From contig CAMVTS010000027.1 of the NCBI GenBank assembly GCA_947170465.1, positions 1 through 32,029 of the forward strand: a stretch of 32,029 nucleotides of DNA, given 5' to 3'. Under the pieces are notes generated by a model that saw only the letters and a list, made by a program, of their open reading frames with translations, did no database searches and was not told where the DNA came from. The translations under genes and the position numbers were made by a program. Of this stretch, positions 22,936 to 31,050 are shown one piece after another (within the stretch, counting starts at the first letter, position 1; the number at the start of each line of letters is the position of its first letter). This DNA is from an uncultured Clostridia bacterium (lineage in GTDB: Bacteria; Bacillota; Clostridia; Oscillospirales; Acutalibacteraceae).

Positions 22936-23801
22936 GCGCTATCCTGGAACTGAAAAATCTCAGCTTTGTCTACGGCGCCGGCACGCCCTTTGAGAAAAAG
23001 GCAGTGGACGACGTGAGTCTTTCCATTGAACAGGGAGAGCTTATCGGCATTATCGGTCACACCGGCTCCGGTAAATCCACGCTGGTGCAGATGCTCAACG
23101 GTCTGATGAAGCCCTCTCAGGGACAGGTGCTCCTCGGCGGCAAAAATATCTGGGAAAATCCCAAAAAAATCCGCGACATCCGTTTCCGCGTCGGCATGGT
23201 GTTCCAGTATCCGGAATACCAGCTGTTTGAGGAGACAGTCTACAAGGATATCGCCTTCGGCGCCGCCAACAAGGGCTTGACCGGCGATGAGCTTGACCAC
23301 GCGGTCAGACGCGCGGCGGAGTTCACCGGACTGCGCCCCGATATGCTGGAAAAATCGCCCTTTGACCTCTCCGGCGGCGAAAAGCGCCGCGCGGCGATTG
23401 CCGGCGTGATTGCCATGAATCCGGAGGTGCTGATTCTCGACGAGCCGACGGCAGGTCTTGACCCGATGGGCAGGGAGCTGCTGCTCAGCCAGATTATCCA
23501 CTATCACAAGGAGAAGGGCAATACCGTCCTGCTGGTTTCCCACAGCATGGAGGATATCGCACGCGTCGCCGACAGGGTGCTGGTGATGAACCGGTCGCAT
23601 CTTTTTATGCTCGACCGCACCAGAGAGGTATTCGCTCACGGCGACGAGCTGGAAAAAATCGGTCTGCGCGTGCCGCAGGTCACCAAAATCATGCAGGCGC
23701 TGCGTGAACAGGGCATTGATTTGCCCGACAGCGTGCTGACGGTGGACGAGGCGTTTGACACGCTTTCCTCGCTGCTCCAAAGGGAGGGAAAGATATGGTA
23801 A
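22932..23801 (+). CDS. ecfA2: ECF transporter ATPase EcfA2
   Basis: The second ATPase of the ECF core. From ATG 22932 it has 289 residues: [21 protein letters not shown], Walker [10 protein letters not shown] (42-50), Q-loop [15 protein letters not shown], which is EcfA2-type, signature [13 protein letters not shown], Walker [14 protein letters not shown], and switch His in LVSHSMED. The site GGGAGG (22919-22924) is 7 nt before ATG 22932 and the ATGA overlap with ecfA1 fixes this start over the upstream in-frame candidate at 22902. It overlaps ecfT by 7 nt. Confidence 0.95.
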   Translation: MSAILELKNLSFVYGAGTPFEKKAVDDVSLSIEQGELIGIIGHTGSGKSTLVQMLNGLMKPSQGQVLLGGKNIWENPKKIRDIRFRVGMVFQYPEYQLFEETVYKDIAFGAANKGLTGDELDHAVRRAAEFTGLRPDMLEKSPFDLSGGEKRRAAIAGVIAMNPEVLILDEPTAGLDPMGRELLLSQIIHYHKEKGNTVLLVSHSMEDIARVADRVLVMNRSHLFMLDRTREVFAHGDELEKIGLRVPQVTKIMQALREQGIDLPDSVLTVDEAFDTLSSLLQREGKIW

Positions 23802-24607
23802 GAGACGTCGCCTTCGGTCAGTATTTTCCCGGCAGCAGCCTGCTGCACAAGCTCGACCCGCGAACGAAGCTGATTGGCTTTATCGCGCTGATTGCGTTGA
23901 TTTTCTGCACCTTCAACTATCCGGCGCTGGCGATTATCGTCGGCGTGACGGCTTTCCTGCTGCTTTCCGGCGGCATTCCCTTCAAGTTTTATCTCAAGAG
24001 CCTCAAGGTGATTCTCATTGTCGTGCTGATTACCTCGCTGCTCAACCTGTTTTACGGCTCCGGCGAGCCAATTTGGCAATGGTGGATATTGAAGCTGACC
24101 TGGAACGGTATTCACCGGGCGATTTTCGTCACGGTGCGCATTGTCTGCCTGATTCTGCTCAGCTCCTGCCTGACCTTCACGACCTCGCCGACCGAGCTGA
24201 CCGACGCAATCGAACGGCTGATGAAGCCGTTGAATACAATACACTTTCCTGTTCACGAAATCGCCATGATGATGTCGCTGGCGCTGCGGTTTGTGCCGAC
24301 GCTGCTGGAAGAAACCGACAAAATCATGCAGGCGCAGAAGGCGAGAGGCGCCGATCTGGATTCCGGCAATTTTATCCGCCGTGCCAGGGCGCTGGTGCCG
24401 ATTCTGATTCCGCTCTTTGTCTCGGCGTTCAGAAGAGCCTATGATATCGCGACGGCGATGGAGTGCCGCTGTTACCGCGGCGGAACAGGACGCACAAGAA
24501 TGAAAACCCTGCGCATGTCAGGGAGAGACGCGGCGTGCTTTGTCGCGCTGGCGCTGATTATCGGCGGAGTGGTGTTATGCGACATCTTTCTGAAGGCGGC
24601 AATCTGA
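23795..24607 (+). CDS. ecfT: ECF transporter transmembrane subunit EcfT
   Basis: The scaffold subunit that joins EcfA1A2 to the S component. The 270-residue product has about five to six hydrophobic helices, and the coupling helices carry the Ala-Arg-Gly motifs: AQKARGADLDSG and the second version MECRCYRGGTGRTRM (Cys in place of the more usual Arg-Ala). The PLNTIHFPVHEIAMMMSLALRFVPTL stretch (PLNTIHFPVHEIAMMM, then SLALRFVP) is typical. It begins within the last codons of ecfA2 (7-nt overlap), with GGGAGGG upstream. The truA ATG falls inside its 3' end, giving a 31-nt overlap. Confidence 0.95.
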   Translation: MVRDVAFGQYFPGSSLLHKLDPRTKLIGFIALIALIFCTFNYPALAIIVGVTAFLLLSGGIPFKFYLKSLKVILIVVLITSLLNLFYGSGEPIWQWWILKLTWNGIHRAIFVTVRIVCLILLSSCLTFTTSPTELTDAIERLMKPLNTIHFPVHEIAMMMSLALRFVPTLLEETDKIMQAQKARGADLDSGNFIRRARALVPILIPLFVSAFRRAYDIATAMECRCYRGGTGRTRMKTLRMSGRDAACFVALALIIGGVVLCDIFLKAAI

Positions 24608-25341
24608 GAAACCTGCTGCTGACAATCACATACGACGGCAGGTCTTTTCACGGCTGGCAGATTCAGCCGAACGCTTTCACAGTGCAGGAAGCCCTGCAAA
24701 CCGCGCTGGCACAGGTCGTCGGCGAGAATTTTGAGCTGAAGGGCTGCAGCCGCACCGACAGCGGCGTACACGCCAACATGTACTGCGTCAGCGTCAAAAC
24801 CGCCCATCCGATTCCGCCGGAGCGCCTGAGAGCCGCCCTGAACCGCTGGCTGCCGCTGACGGTTGCCGTCAAGGACTGCCGCGAGGTGGCAGCGGATTTT
24901 CACGCGCGCTACAGCTGCAAAAGCAAGGAATATATCTACAAAATCTGGAACAGCGAGGTGCGCAGCCCCTTTCTCGAGGGCTACGCCCTGCATTACCGCT
25001 ATCCGCTGGACGCGCAAAAGCTCCATCAGGCGGCGCAGGCTTACGTCGGCAGCCATGATTTCACCTCCTTCTGTACGCTCGACCACCGAGAACCCGGTGA
25101 CCTGACGCGCAGCGTCAAGGCGTTTTCCGTCACGCGCGAAGGCGATATGGTGACGATGAAGGTGGAGGCGGACGGCTTCCTCTATAATATGGTACGCATC
25201 ATGGTGGGCACCCTGCTGTATATGGCGCAGGGAAAGCTCAGTTATGACGCGATTCCGCAGATTCTCGAAAAACGTGACCGCAGCTTTGCCGGACCTACTG
25301 CGCCGGCTTGCGGATTGTATCTCAATCTGGTTCATTATTGA
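24577..25341 (+). CDS. truA: tRNA pseudouridine(38-40) synthase TruA
   Basis: TruA converts uridines 38-40 of tRNA anticodon stem-loops to pseudouridine. From ATG 24577 the product has 254 residues, the family's usual size. The catalytic Asp is in CSRTDSGVHA (family consensus GRTDAGVHA, so slightly variant), with LTITYDGRSFHGWQIQPN near the N-terminus, LRAALNRWLP in the middle, and the C-terminal FLYNMVRIMVGTL. GGAG at 24566-24569 supports ATG 24577. A CTG two residues before RNLLLTITYDG is a less likely start. The gene overlaps ecfT by 31 nt, in line with the frequent ecfA1-ecfA2-ecfT-truA order in Firmicutes, which elsewhere follows rplQ and here follows a methyltransferase gene. Confidence 0.95.
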   Translation: MRHLSEGGNLRNLLLTITYDGRSFHGWQIQPNAFTVQEALQTALAQVVGENFELKGCSRTDSGVHANMYCVSVKTAHPIPPERLRAALNRWLPLTVAVKDCREVAADFHARYSCKSKEYIYKIWNSEVRSPFLEGYALHYRYPLDAQKLHQAAQAYVGSHDFTSFCTLDHREPGDLTRSVKAFSVTREGDMVTMKVEADGFLYNMVRIMVGTLLYMAQGKLSYDAIPQILEKRDRSFAGPTAPACGLYLNLVHY

Positions 25342-25355
25342 TTACGGAGTTCAAT

Positions 25356-26636
25356 ATGTTTCATAAGAAAAAGGGAAGGTATATCGAAAAAAAGCCAAAC
25401 AAGGAGCGCACGGTCATCAGCTATGAGGACATGCCCCTTGACGATTACGAACAGGAAAAAACCAACCTCTCTCCCAAGGCTATCAAAAAAATCATCATCG
25501 GCGCGGCGATTGTGCTGGTAGCGGTGCTGGCGGTGCTCGCGTTTGTCAACCGCGACAAGCTCTCTCCGGAGAATATCGCGATATGGTGGACGTACGACGT
25601 GCTCGGCAACGGCGGCAAGGGCTATCCGGTCAGTATTGTCGGCTCCGAGGTCAAGCCGGGCAACTTCACGGTGAATCAGAACAGAGTCGCCTACGCCTCC
25701 GACACCTCCTTTATCTCGCTCAACAGCTCCGGCAACGAAATTGCCAACGTCCAGCTGCGCTATTCAAAGCCGGTGCTCAAAACCTGCGAGAACCGTTTCC
25801 TCGCCTATGGTCTCGGCGAGGCAGGTTATCAGATTCTCACCTACGAAAAGGAGCTGTATTCCGGTACCGCCGAGGGTGTTATCTATACCGGCGCGATAGC
25901 CGCGAACGGCAACTATTGCCTTGTCACCGAGGGTAACGGCTTTCTCAGCCAGCTTTACGCTTTCGATAAAAATAATAACCGTATCTATAAATATTCTTTT
26001 TCGGAATATTACATCAATTCCGTCGCGATTAACGGCGACGGCTCCGGCTGTGTCTGCAGCGGCGTTACCAGTGACAACGGCGGCATGCAGACCGGCGTGT
26101 ACACCCTTGATTTTTCCAAGGAGGAGCCCGTCTCCGTCTACAAGATTGACGACGACGCGATAATTGACAGCGCCTTCATCAGCGGCGGCAGAGCGGCACT
26201 GATTGGCGCCAAAGCCGCCTATGTGGTATCGGTCGGCGCGGAAAACTACACCACCGTCAGCTATGAGGACAAGCCGCTGACGAACTACTGCTTCAATCCT
26301 TCGACCAAATCCTTTGCGCTGGCGCTCTCAAAAAGCGGTGACGGCAGAAGCTGCTCTCTCATAAGCTATAATGACGGCGGCGACAAAATTGCCACTGTGG
26401 ACAGCGAATACGGCGCGAAGTCCTTCTCCGTCTACAAAGGCACCATGGCGGTGCTCGACGGCAACACCATTTACGCCTTCAACAGCGCCGGTGAGCTCAA
26501 ATACGCCTGCGACGCCGGCACCGGCGCCAGAACGCTGCTGCTGACCTCCGACACCTCCGCCTATGTGCTCAGCGTCAACCAGGTCAGAGCCTTCAATCTG
26601 AGCAGGTACGCGACCTCGGATTCTGCGAAGGAATAA
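25356..26636 (+). CDS. Membrane-anchored beta-propeller-like protein (possibly DUF5711)
   Basis: The 426-residue product has a basic cytoplasmic N-terminus with an acidic patch (residues 1-40), one membrane helix (about 45-64, IIIGAAIVLVAVLAVLAF), and a large extracellular domain. That domain is a series of about 45-residue beta segments of the type FISLNSSGNEIANVQL, YAFDKNNNRIYKYSFS, VAINGDGSGCVC, AFNSAGELKYA, which look like blades of a propeller. I recall a clostridial family DUF5711 with this size and layout, often beside cvpA, but am not certain. GGAG at 25346-25349 supports ATG 25356. It is 14 nt after truA and 9 nt before cvpA, so it is in the same operon. Function unknown; an envelope role is inferred. 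Confidence 0.85.
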   Translation: MFHKKKGRYIEKKPNKERTVISYEDMPLDDYEQEKTNLSPKAIKKIIIGAAIVLVAVLAVLAFVNRDKLSPENIAIWWTYDVLGNGGKGYPVSIVGSEVKPGNFTVNQNRVAYASDTSFISLNSSGNEIANVQLRYSKPVLKTCENRFLAYGLGEAGYQILTYEKELYSGTAEGVIYTGAIAANGNYCLVTEGNGFLSQLYAFDKNNNRIYKYSFSEYYINSVAINGDGSGCVCSGVTSDNGGMQTGVYTLDFSKEEPVSVYKIDDDAIIDSAFISGGRAALIGAKAAYVVSVGAENYTTVSYEDKPLTNYCFNPSTKSFALALSKSGDGRSCSLISYNDGGDKIATVDSEYGAKSFSVYKGTMAVLDGNTIYAFNSAGELKYACDAGTGARTLLLTSDTSAYVLSVNQVRAFNLSRYATSDSAKE

Positions 26637-26645
26637 GGAGAAACT

Positions 26646-27320
26646 ATGACAATTGACATTATTATCATTGTTGCCGTACTGCTTTTTACTGTTCTGGGCG
26701 CATGGCGCGGCATTGCCCGCACCCTGCTCAACCTGGTGGGACTGGTCGTCGGTATGCTTTTGTCCCGCTGGATTTCCAACGGACTTGCGCTATGGATTTA
26801 CGCGACGTTTCTCAAACCCGCCGTCACCGCCAACCTAGAAGAGCAGATTATGAAGAACGGCGTTTCCGAGGCGATAGCCAAATCGCTGGAAGCGGTTCCC
26901 CAGTGGCTCGATGCCATCATCAGCGCTGTTTTTACGCCGCTGGGTATCAGTTATGAGGATCTGCAGAACGGTATGTTTATCGGCAAGAATCAGGCAAGCT
27001 CAATTGCCAAGGCGATTGAGGAGCCGCTCAGCCGCATTATTATTGCGGTGCTTTCCATGGCGCTGATGCTGGTGCTGTTTCTTGTGATGATGATGATTAT
27101 TAAGATGATTATCCGTGTGATTCTGCGCGCTGTTCACGCGACAGGGCTGAGCGGTATCAATCATTTTTTCGGCGGTATTCTCGGCTTTGCGGAAGGTTTT
27201 GTGTTTGTTTTTCTTGCAATTAATATTTTTTATGTTATAATGACTTCTGCAAGCCCAAGTTTCAAACTGGATGCGCAAACTTACGGCGCCATCTTTCGGA
27301 CATTGTGTATTATGGGGTGA
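26646..27320 (+). CDS. CvpA family membrane protein
   Basis: The 224-residue product resembles the CvpA family (named after colicin V production, function in Gram-positives unclear). It starts MTIDIIIIVAVLLFTVLGAWRGIARTLLNLVGLVVGMLL, the family's N-terminal helix pair with G.WRG (seen as GAWRGIARTLLNLVG), and has further helices around residues 120-165 (IIAVLSMALMLVLFLVMMM) and 175-205 (FGGILGFAEGFVFVFLAIN), with the typical GF.EG turn. The central region (50-115) is a soluble insert longer than in some members. AAGGAG precedes ATG 26646. The stop TGA at 27318-27320 lies within the ribosome binding site of the next gene. Confidence 0.9.
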   Translation: MTIDIIIIVAVLLFTVLGAWRGIARTLLNLVGLVVGMLLSRWISNGLALWIYATFLKPAVTANLEEQIMKNGVSEAIAKSLEAVPQWLDAIISAVFTPLGISYEDLQNGMFIGKNQASSIAKAIEEPLSRIIIAVLSMALMLVLFLVMMMIIKMIIRVILRAVHATGLSGINHFFGGILGFAEGFVFVFLAINIFYVIMTSASPSFKLDAQTYGAIFRTLCIMG

Positions 27321-27325
27321 TCGAA

Positions 27326-27907
27326 ATGGATAATGAGCAGTGGAGCTTCAAGCCTTCTGATCTGTTTACCGTTCCAAATTTACTGACCTATCTGCGTTTT
27401 ATTCTGGTCGTGCCTTTTGTGTACTTCTTTGTTAATCAACAATATATTCAGGCGGCAATCTGTATCGGCGTCTCCGGACTGACTGACTGCTTTGACGGTT
27501 TGCTCGCGCGCAAGCTCAACCAGGTAACCTCGCTCGGCAAGATTCTCGATCCCTGCGCGGATAAGGTGACGCTTTTTTCTGTGGCGCTGTGCATGCTGAT
27601 TTATATTCCGTCACTCTTACCGCTGATGGGGATTCTGATGTTCAAGGAATTTGCCATGCTCCTCTGCGGACTGATTCTTTTGGTGAAGCACATCACGCCT
27701 CCGGCGGCAAAATGGTACGGAAAATTCGCGACGGTTGTGTTCTATTTTTCCGTCGTGACGATTATCTTCTTAAAGGCGGCGTTCAACTACGAAAGCGACA
27801 TGCTGATTATCGTGCTGTTTGTGCTGACGGCAGCGGTCATGGTATTCGCGCTGGTGAAATACGCGGTTTTGTTCTTCAATCTGTTGAAAGAAGCAAAAAA
27901 TAAGTGA
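27326..27907 (+). CDS. CDP-alcohol phosphatidyltransferase, PgsA-like
   Basis: The 193-residue integral membrane enzyme transfers a phosphatidyl group from CDP-diacylglycerol to an alcohol; the best guess is glycerol 3-phosphate (phosphatidylglycerophosphate synthase), the essential first step to phosphatidylglycerol. The family motif D-x2-D-G-x2-A-R-x8-G-x3-D-x3-D is complete in DCFDGLLARKLNQVTSLGKI followed by LDPCADK. It has about six hydrophobic helices and the TVPNLLTYLRF start common to PgsA. I chose ATG 27326, preceded by GGGGTGA (27314-27320), over the upstream GTG 27305 within cvpA. It follows cvpA by 5 nt. A second member, such as phosphatidylserine synthase, is possible but less likely. 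Confidence 0.9.
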   Translation: MDNEQWSFKPSDLFTVPNLLTYLRFILVVPFVYFFVNQQYIQAAICIGVSGLTDCFDGLLARKLNQVTSLGKILDPCADKVTLFSVALCMLIYIPSLLPLMGILMFKEFAMLLCGLILLVKHITPPAAKWYGKFATVVFYFSVVTIIFLKAAFNYESDMLIIVLFVLTAAVMVFALVKYAVLFFNLLKEAKNK

Positions 27908-27933
27908 AGCTTGCGTGAAGCGCTTGCTTTTTT
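27907..27933 (+). terminator. Possible weak terminator after pgsA
   Basis: AAGC..GCG (27907-27915) can pair with CGC..GCTT (27921-27929), with two T-T mismatches in the middle and a 5-nt loop. A run of Ts (27928-27933) overlaps its end. It starts at the pgsA stop codon. The interrupted stem makes it uncertain. Confidence 0.4.
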
Positions 27934-27974
27934 GAAAAAGATAGGATAGAATATAATCGGCGGCAGTGCCGCCG
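27932..27974 (+). promoter_or_regulatory. clpE promoter region with palindrome in the leader
   Basis: A perfect -10 TATAAT is at 27952-27957; the -35 is weak (TTTTTG at 27929-27934 for a 17-bp spacer; TTGAAA at 27932-27937 would leave only 14 bp). Directly after the -10, positions 27958-27974 form a perfect palindrome: an 8-bp arm CGGCGGCA, one central G, then its complement. It covers the expected transcription start and could be a repressor site or a 5' mRNA hairpin. The palindrome does not match the CIRCE or CtsR box consensus that I know. Confidence 0.55.
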
Positions 27975-28007
27975 TTGACACAATAATGATTTTTGAGGTA
28001 TTTACAT

Positions 28008-30332
28008 ATGTTATGCAGCAGATGCGGAAAACGGCAGGCTGTCGTTTTCGTTACCAATAACAGCAGCAAGGATGCTCCCACCACCGGTTATTGCCTGACC
28101 TGTGCCAAGGAGCTGAAAATCAAGCCTGTCGAGGATTTAATCCAGAAGATGGGCATTTCTGACGAGGATTTGGAGAATGTGCAGGAGCAGATGAATTCGC
28201 TCATGCAGGGCGGCGACCTGAATACGCTGATGGAGCAGCTCGGCAGTGCCAATCTCGCGGAACAGATGGACAGATTTGACGAGGAAAAGCCCGGCAGCGA
28301 TGATGACGATTTTTCACACGGCGCGCCGGCGTTCCCGAATTTCTTCAATAATATGTTTGGCAAAAACGCCCAGTCCGGCGACCAGACGAACGGCGGCAAA
28401 AAGAACGACAAGAAAGAGAAGAAGCGCAAGCACATCAACCTCTACTGCGAGGACTTGACGCGTAAGGCGAGAGAGGGCAGAATCGACCGCATTATCGGCA
28501 GAGACACCGAGATTGAGCGCGTAATTCAGATTTTGTCACGCCGTACCAAGAACAATCCCTGCCTGATTGGTGAGCCAGGCGTTGGTAAAACCGCGATTGC
28601 CGAGGGACTGGCGCTGAGAATCGCTTCCGGCGACGTGCCGCAGCGTCTCCGTCACAAGGAGATTCAGCTGCTCGACCTCACCGCGCTGGTGGCGGGCACC
28701 CAGTTCAGAGGACAGTTTGAGAGCCGTATCAAGGGACTTGTCTCCGAAATCAAGGAGAGCGGCAACATCATTCTCTTCATCGACGAGGTGCACAGTCTGG
28801 TCGGTACCGGCGACAGCGAAGGCACCATGAATGCCGCCAATATCCTCAAACCGGCGCTTTCACGCGGCGAGGTGCAGGTAATCGGTGCGACCACCTTCAA
28901 CGAGTACCGTAAATACATCGAAAAGGATTCCGCCTTGGAGCGCCGGTTCCAGCCCGTCAAGGTAGGCGAACCGACAATTGCGCAGAGCATCGAGGTCATT
29001 GCCGGCGTCAAAGAATATTACGAAAAGCACCACCGCGTGATTGTGGATGACGATATTGTCCGCAAGACTGTTGTGCTTTCCGAGAGATACATCACCGACC
29101 GTTTCCTGCCCGACAAGGCGATTGATCTGCTCGACGAGAGCTGCGCCTGCGCCGCGCTGAGAAACAAGGCGTTGGAGCGCAGTGACAAGCTCCGCGATGA
29201 AAAGGGCGCGCTGCTCAGGATGCGCGACGACCTTTCCGGCGCCGATGAGGTTGATTACGAGAAGCTCGCCGAGGTCAACACCCAGCTGGCGCGCATTGAT
29301 TCCGAGCTGTCAGGCTTTGACCCGGAGGAGCTGATTGCCCACGTCACCGAGGAGGATATCGCCAAAGTCATTGAGCTGTGGACGGGTATTCCGGCTTCCA
29401 GAGTCCGTGAAAACGAGCTGTCCAAGCTGGCGAATCTGGAAAATGAGCTGAAAAAGAAAATTATCGGTCAGGACGAGGCTGTCGAGGCGCTTGCCTCCGC
29501 AATTAAGCGCAGCCGCTGTCAGATTTCACCGAGACGCAGACCGGCTTCCTTCATCTTTGTCGGACCGACCGGCGTCGGCAAGACGGAGCTCGTCAAGGTG
29601 CTCAGCCAGCAGCTGTTCGATACGCCCGAGACCCTCATCCGTCTCGATATGTCCGAATTCATGGAGAAGCACTCGGTCTCCAAGATCATCGGTTCACCGC
29701 CCGGCTATGTCGGCTATGACGAAGCCGGACAGGTCACGGAGAAGGTGCGCCGCCGTCCGTATTCGGTGCTGCTCTTTGACGAGATTGAAAAGGCGCATCC
29801 CGACGTGCTCAATATCCTGCTTCAGATTCTCGACGAGGGCAAGGTGACGGACGCGCACGGCAGAGCTGTCAATTTTGAGAATACCGTCATCATCATGACC
29901 TCCAACGCCGGCTCCGGCAGCAAGGAAAGCGCGCTCGGTTTCGGCAAGACCGCGGAGGACGCTTCCAGAGAGAAGGTCATGAAGGCGCTCTCCGACTTCC
30001 TCAGACCTGAGTTTATCGCCCGTGTGGACGAGGTAATTGTCTTCAACTCTCTCAAGGAGGAGAACTATATTGAGATTGCTTCGCTCATGCTCGGCGAGTA
30101 TGTGCCTGCTCTGGAGGAGAAGCATATCGCCTTCACCTACGATAAAAAGGCGTGCGAGTACCTCGCCAGGAAATCCTGCGGCGGCAAGAGCGGCGCGCGT
30201 GATTTGCGCCATACCATCCGCCGCGAGGTAGAGGAAAAAATCGCCGAAGCGATGATTGCCTCAAAGACCGGCAATCTCACCGCGATTAACGTTACCTCCG
30301 ACGGCGGGGAGATTCAGTTACAGGTAATTTAA
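28008..30332 (+). CDS. clpE: ClpE-type ATP-dependent Clp unfoldase with N-terminal zinc finger
   Basis: The 774-residue AAA+ unfoldase probably feeds proteins to ClpP. The N-terminus carries a four-cysteine zinc finger, Cys3, Cys6, Cys29 and Cys32 (Cx2C-x22-Cx2C), as in ClpE, instead of the ClpC Clp_N repeats. A charged linker (residues about 80-145) with an Asp and Lys-rich low-complexity part follows. AAA1: Walker [10 protein letters not shown] near residue 188, Walker [14 protein letters not shown] middle segment of about 60 residues with [15 protein letters not shown] is short, like the ClpC/E type. AAA2: Walker [10 protein letters not shown] near 519, Walker [12 protein letters not shown]. 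The tripeptide LGF at residues 643-645 fits the ClpP-binding loop. I chose ATG 28008 with GAGG at 27995-27998. It is some 70 residues longer than B. subtilis ClpE. Confidence 0.9.
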   Translation: MLCSRCGKRQAVVFVTNNSSKDAPTTGYCLTCAKELKIKPVEDLIQKMGISDEDLENVQEQMNSLMQGGDLNTLMEQLGSANLAEQMDRFDEEKPGSDDDDFSHGAPAFPNFFNNMFGKNAQSGDQTNGGKKNDKKEKKRKHINLYCEDLTRKAREGRIDRIIGRDTEIERVIQILSRRTKNNPCLIGEPGVGKTAIAEGLALRIASGDVPQRLRHKEIQLLDLTALVAGTQFRGQFESRIKGLVSEIKESGNIILFIDEVHSLVGTGDSEGTMNAANILKPALSRGEVQVIGATTFNEYRKYIEKDSALERRFQPVKVGEPTIAQSIEVIAGVKEYYEKHHRVIVDDDIVRKTVVLSERYITDRFLPDKAIDLLDESCACAALRNKALERSDKLRDEKGALLRMRDDLSGADEVDYEKLAEVNTQLARIDSELSGFDPEELIAHVTEEDIAKVIELWTGIPASRVRENELSKLANLENELKKKIIGQDEAVEALASAIKRSRCQISPRRRPASFIFVGPTGVGKTELVKVLSQQLFDTPETLIRLDMSEFMEKHSVSKIIGSPPGYVGYDEAGQVTEKVRRRPYSVLLFDEIEKAHPDVLNILLQILDEGKVTDAHGRAVNFENTVIIMTSNAGSGSKESALGFGKTAEDASREKVMKALSDFLRPEFIARVDEVIVFNSLKEENYIEIASLMLGEYVPALEEKHIAFTYDKKACEYLARKSCGGKSGARDLRHTIRREVEEKIAEAMIASKTGNLTAINVTSDGGEIQLQVI

Positions 30333-30347
30333 CAAAACTAACATTAC

Positions 30348-30371
30348 AGGGTCCGGTCAACACCGGACCCT
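30348..30371 (+). terminator. Hairpin terminator after clpE
   Basis: A perfect 10-bp stem AGGGTCCGGT/ACCGGACCCT with a CAAC loop is followed only by CAATTTATT, so the T-run is poor. Position, 15 nt after the stop codon, supports a terminator. Confidence 0.75.
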
Positions 30372-30404
30372 CAATTTATTATGTCACGATTTTTGGATAT
30401 ATAG

Positions 30405-30433
30405 TTGATTTTTTTGTGCAAATCGTGTAAGAT
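30405..30433 (+). promoter_or_regulatory. Probable promoter of the MGLF gene pair
   Basis: TTGATT (30405-30410) and TAAGAT (30428-30433) with a 17-bp spacer lie between the clpE hairpin and the gene at 30477. Each hexamer has one to two departures from consensus. Confidence 0.6.
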
Positions 30434-30476
30434 ATAGCTGTAAGCAAAATGAATCCGCAAAGGAGGTAATTTTACA

Positions 30477-31019
30477 ATGGGACTTTTTGACAGCATCAAA
30501 CAGCCGTCAGCCAATACCGGCGGCAACAGGACAGAGGAAATCGTCTTTGACAGGCTCCCGGATACCTTGGAGGAGTTCAAGGCAATGCCGCAGGCGGCGC
30601 TTGCGACGCCCTTTCAGACAGCGGCGATGACGGTGCTGGCTTTCTGCTTCTATCCGCAAAATCCACAGCTTTCGCTGGAGATGGTCAACTATCTGCGCGG
30701 ACCGCGTCCGCTCAGCGGCTACGACCAGAGCTTTATCAAGGACAGGTTCCGCGACAGCGACTACGTGCCGCGCTCCTATTTTGAGGGCGCCACGCCGCAG
30801 AATGACTATCAGCCGCAGGCGCCGTACCGCGTCCGTGTGTCCGAAAATCCGTATTCTTATCAGAACCAGGGCTACGCTACGCTCTATATCCGTTCCGGTG
30901 GCGCTGACAGTCCGCGTTCCGTGCAGCTTCGGCTTGCCAAGGACGGAAAGTGGTATCTGTGGGAGCAGTTTATTCTGGTCGGCATCCGCCAGCCGGAGAG
31001 CCAGAACCCCTGGGCATAA
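30477..31019 (+). CDS. Unrecognised 180-residue cytoplasmic protein with MGLF start
   Basis: The product starts MGLFDSIKQPSANTGGNRTEE and then IVFDRLPDTLEEFKAMPQAALATPFQTAAMTVLAFCFYPQ, an all-helical-looking segment (residues about 25-70). Next comes LEMVNYLRGPRPLSGYDQSFIKDRF, a helix-turn and Tyr/Arg-rich loop, and a C-terminal beta part with ATLYIRSGGADSPRSVQLRLAKDGKWYLWEQFILVGIRQP. There is no signal peptide or membrane helix, so it is cytoplasmic. I may have seen this layout as a DUF in Clostridia, but cannot name it reliably. AGGAGG (30460s) precedes ATG 30477 by 8-10 nt. It is followed after 31 nt by a gene whose product also begins MGLF, and both share one promoter, suggesting joint function. 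Confidence 0.9.
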   Translation: MGLFDSIKQPSANTGGNRTEEIVFDRLPDTLEEFKAMPQAALATPFQTAAMTVLAFCFYPQNPQLSLEMVNYLRGPRPLSGYDQSFIKDRFRDSDYVPRSYFEGATPQNDYQPQAPYRVRVSENPYSYQNQGYATLYIRSGGADSPRSVQLRLAKDGKWYLWEQFILVGIRQPESQNPWA

Positions 31020-31050
31020 CATATTCAGACACTATTAAAGGAGAATCACT

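Noticed and set aside
27958..27974. CtsR or CIRCE operator before clpE
   Set aside because: The palindrome is GC-only in its arms with a 1-bp centre, unlike the CtsR heptad repeat or the 9-9-9 CIRCE element.
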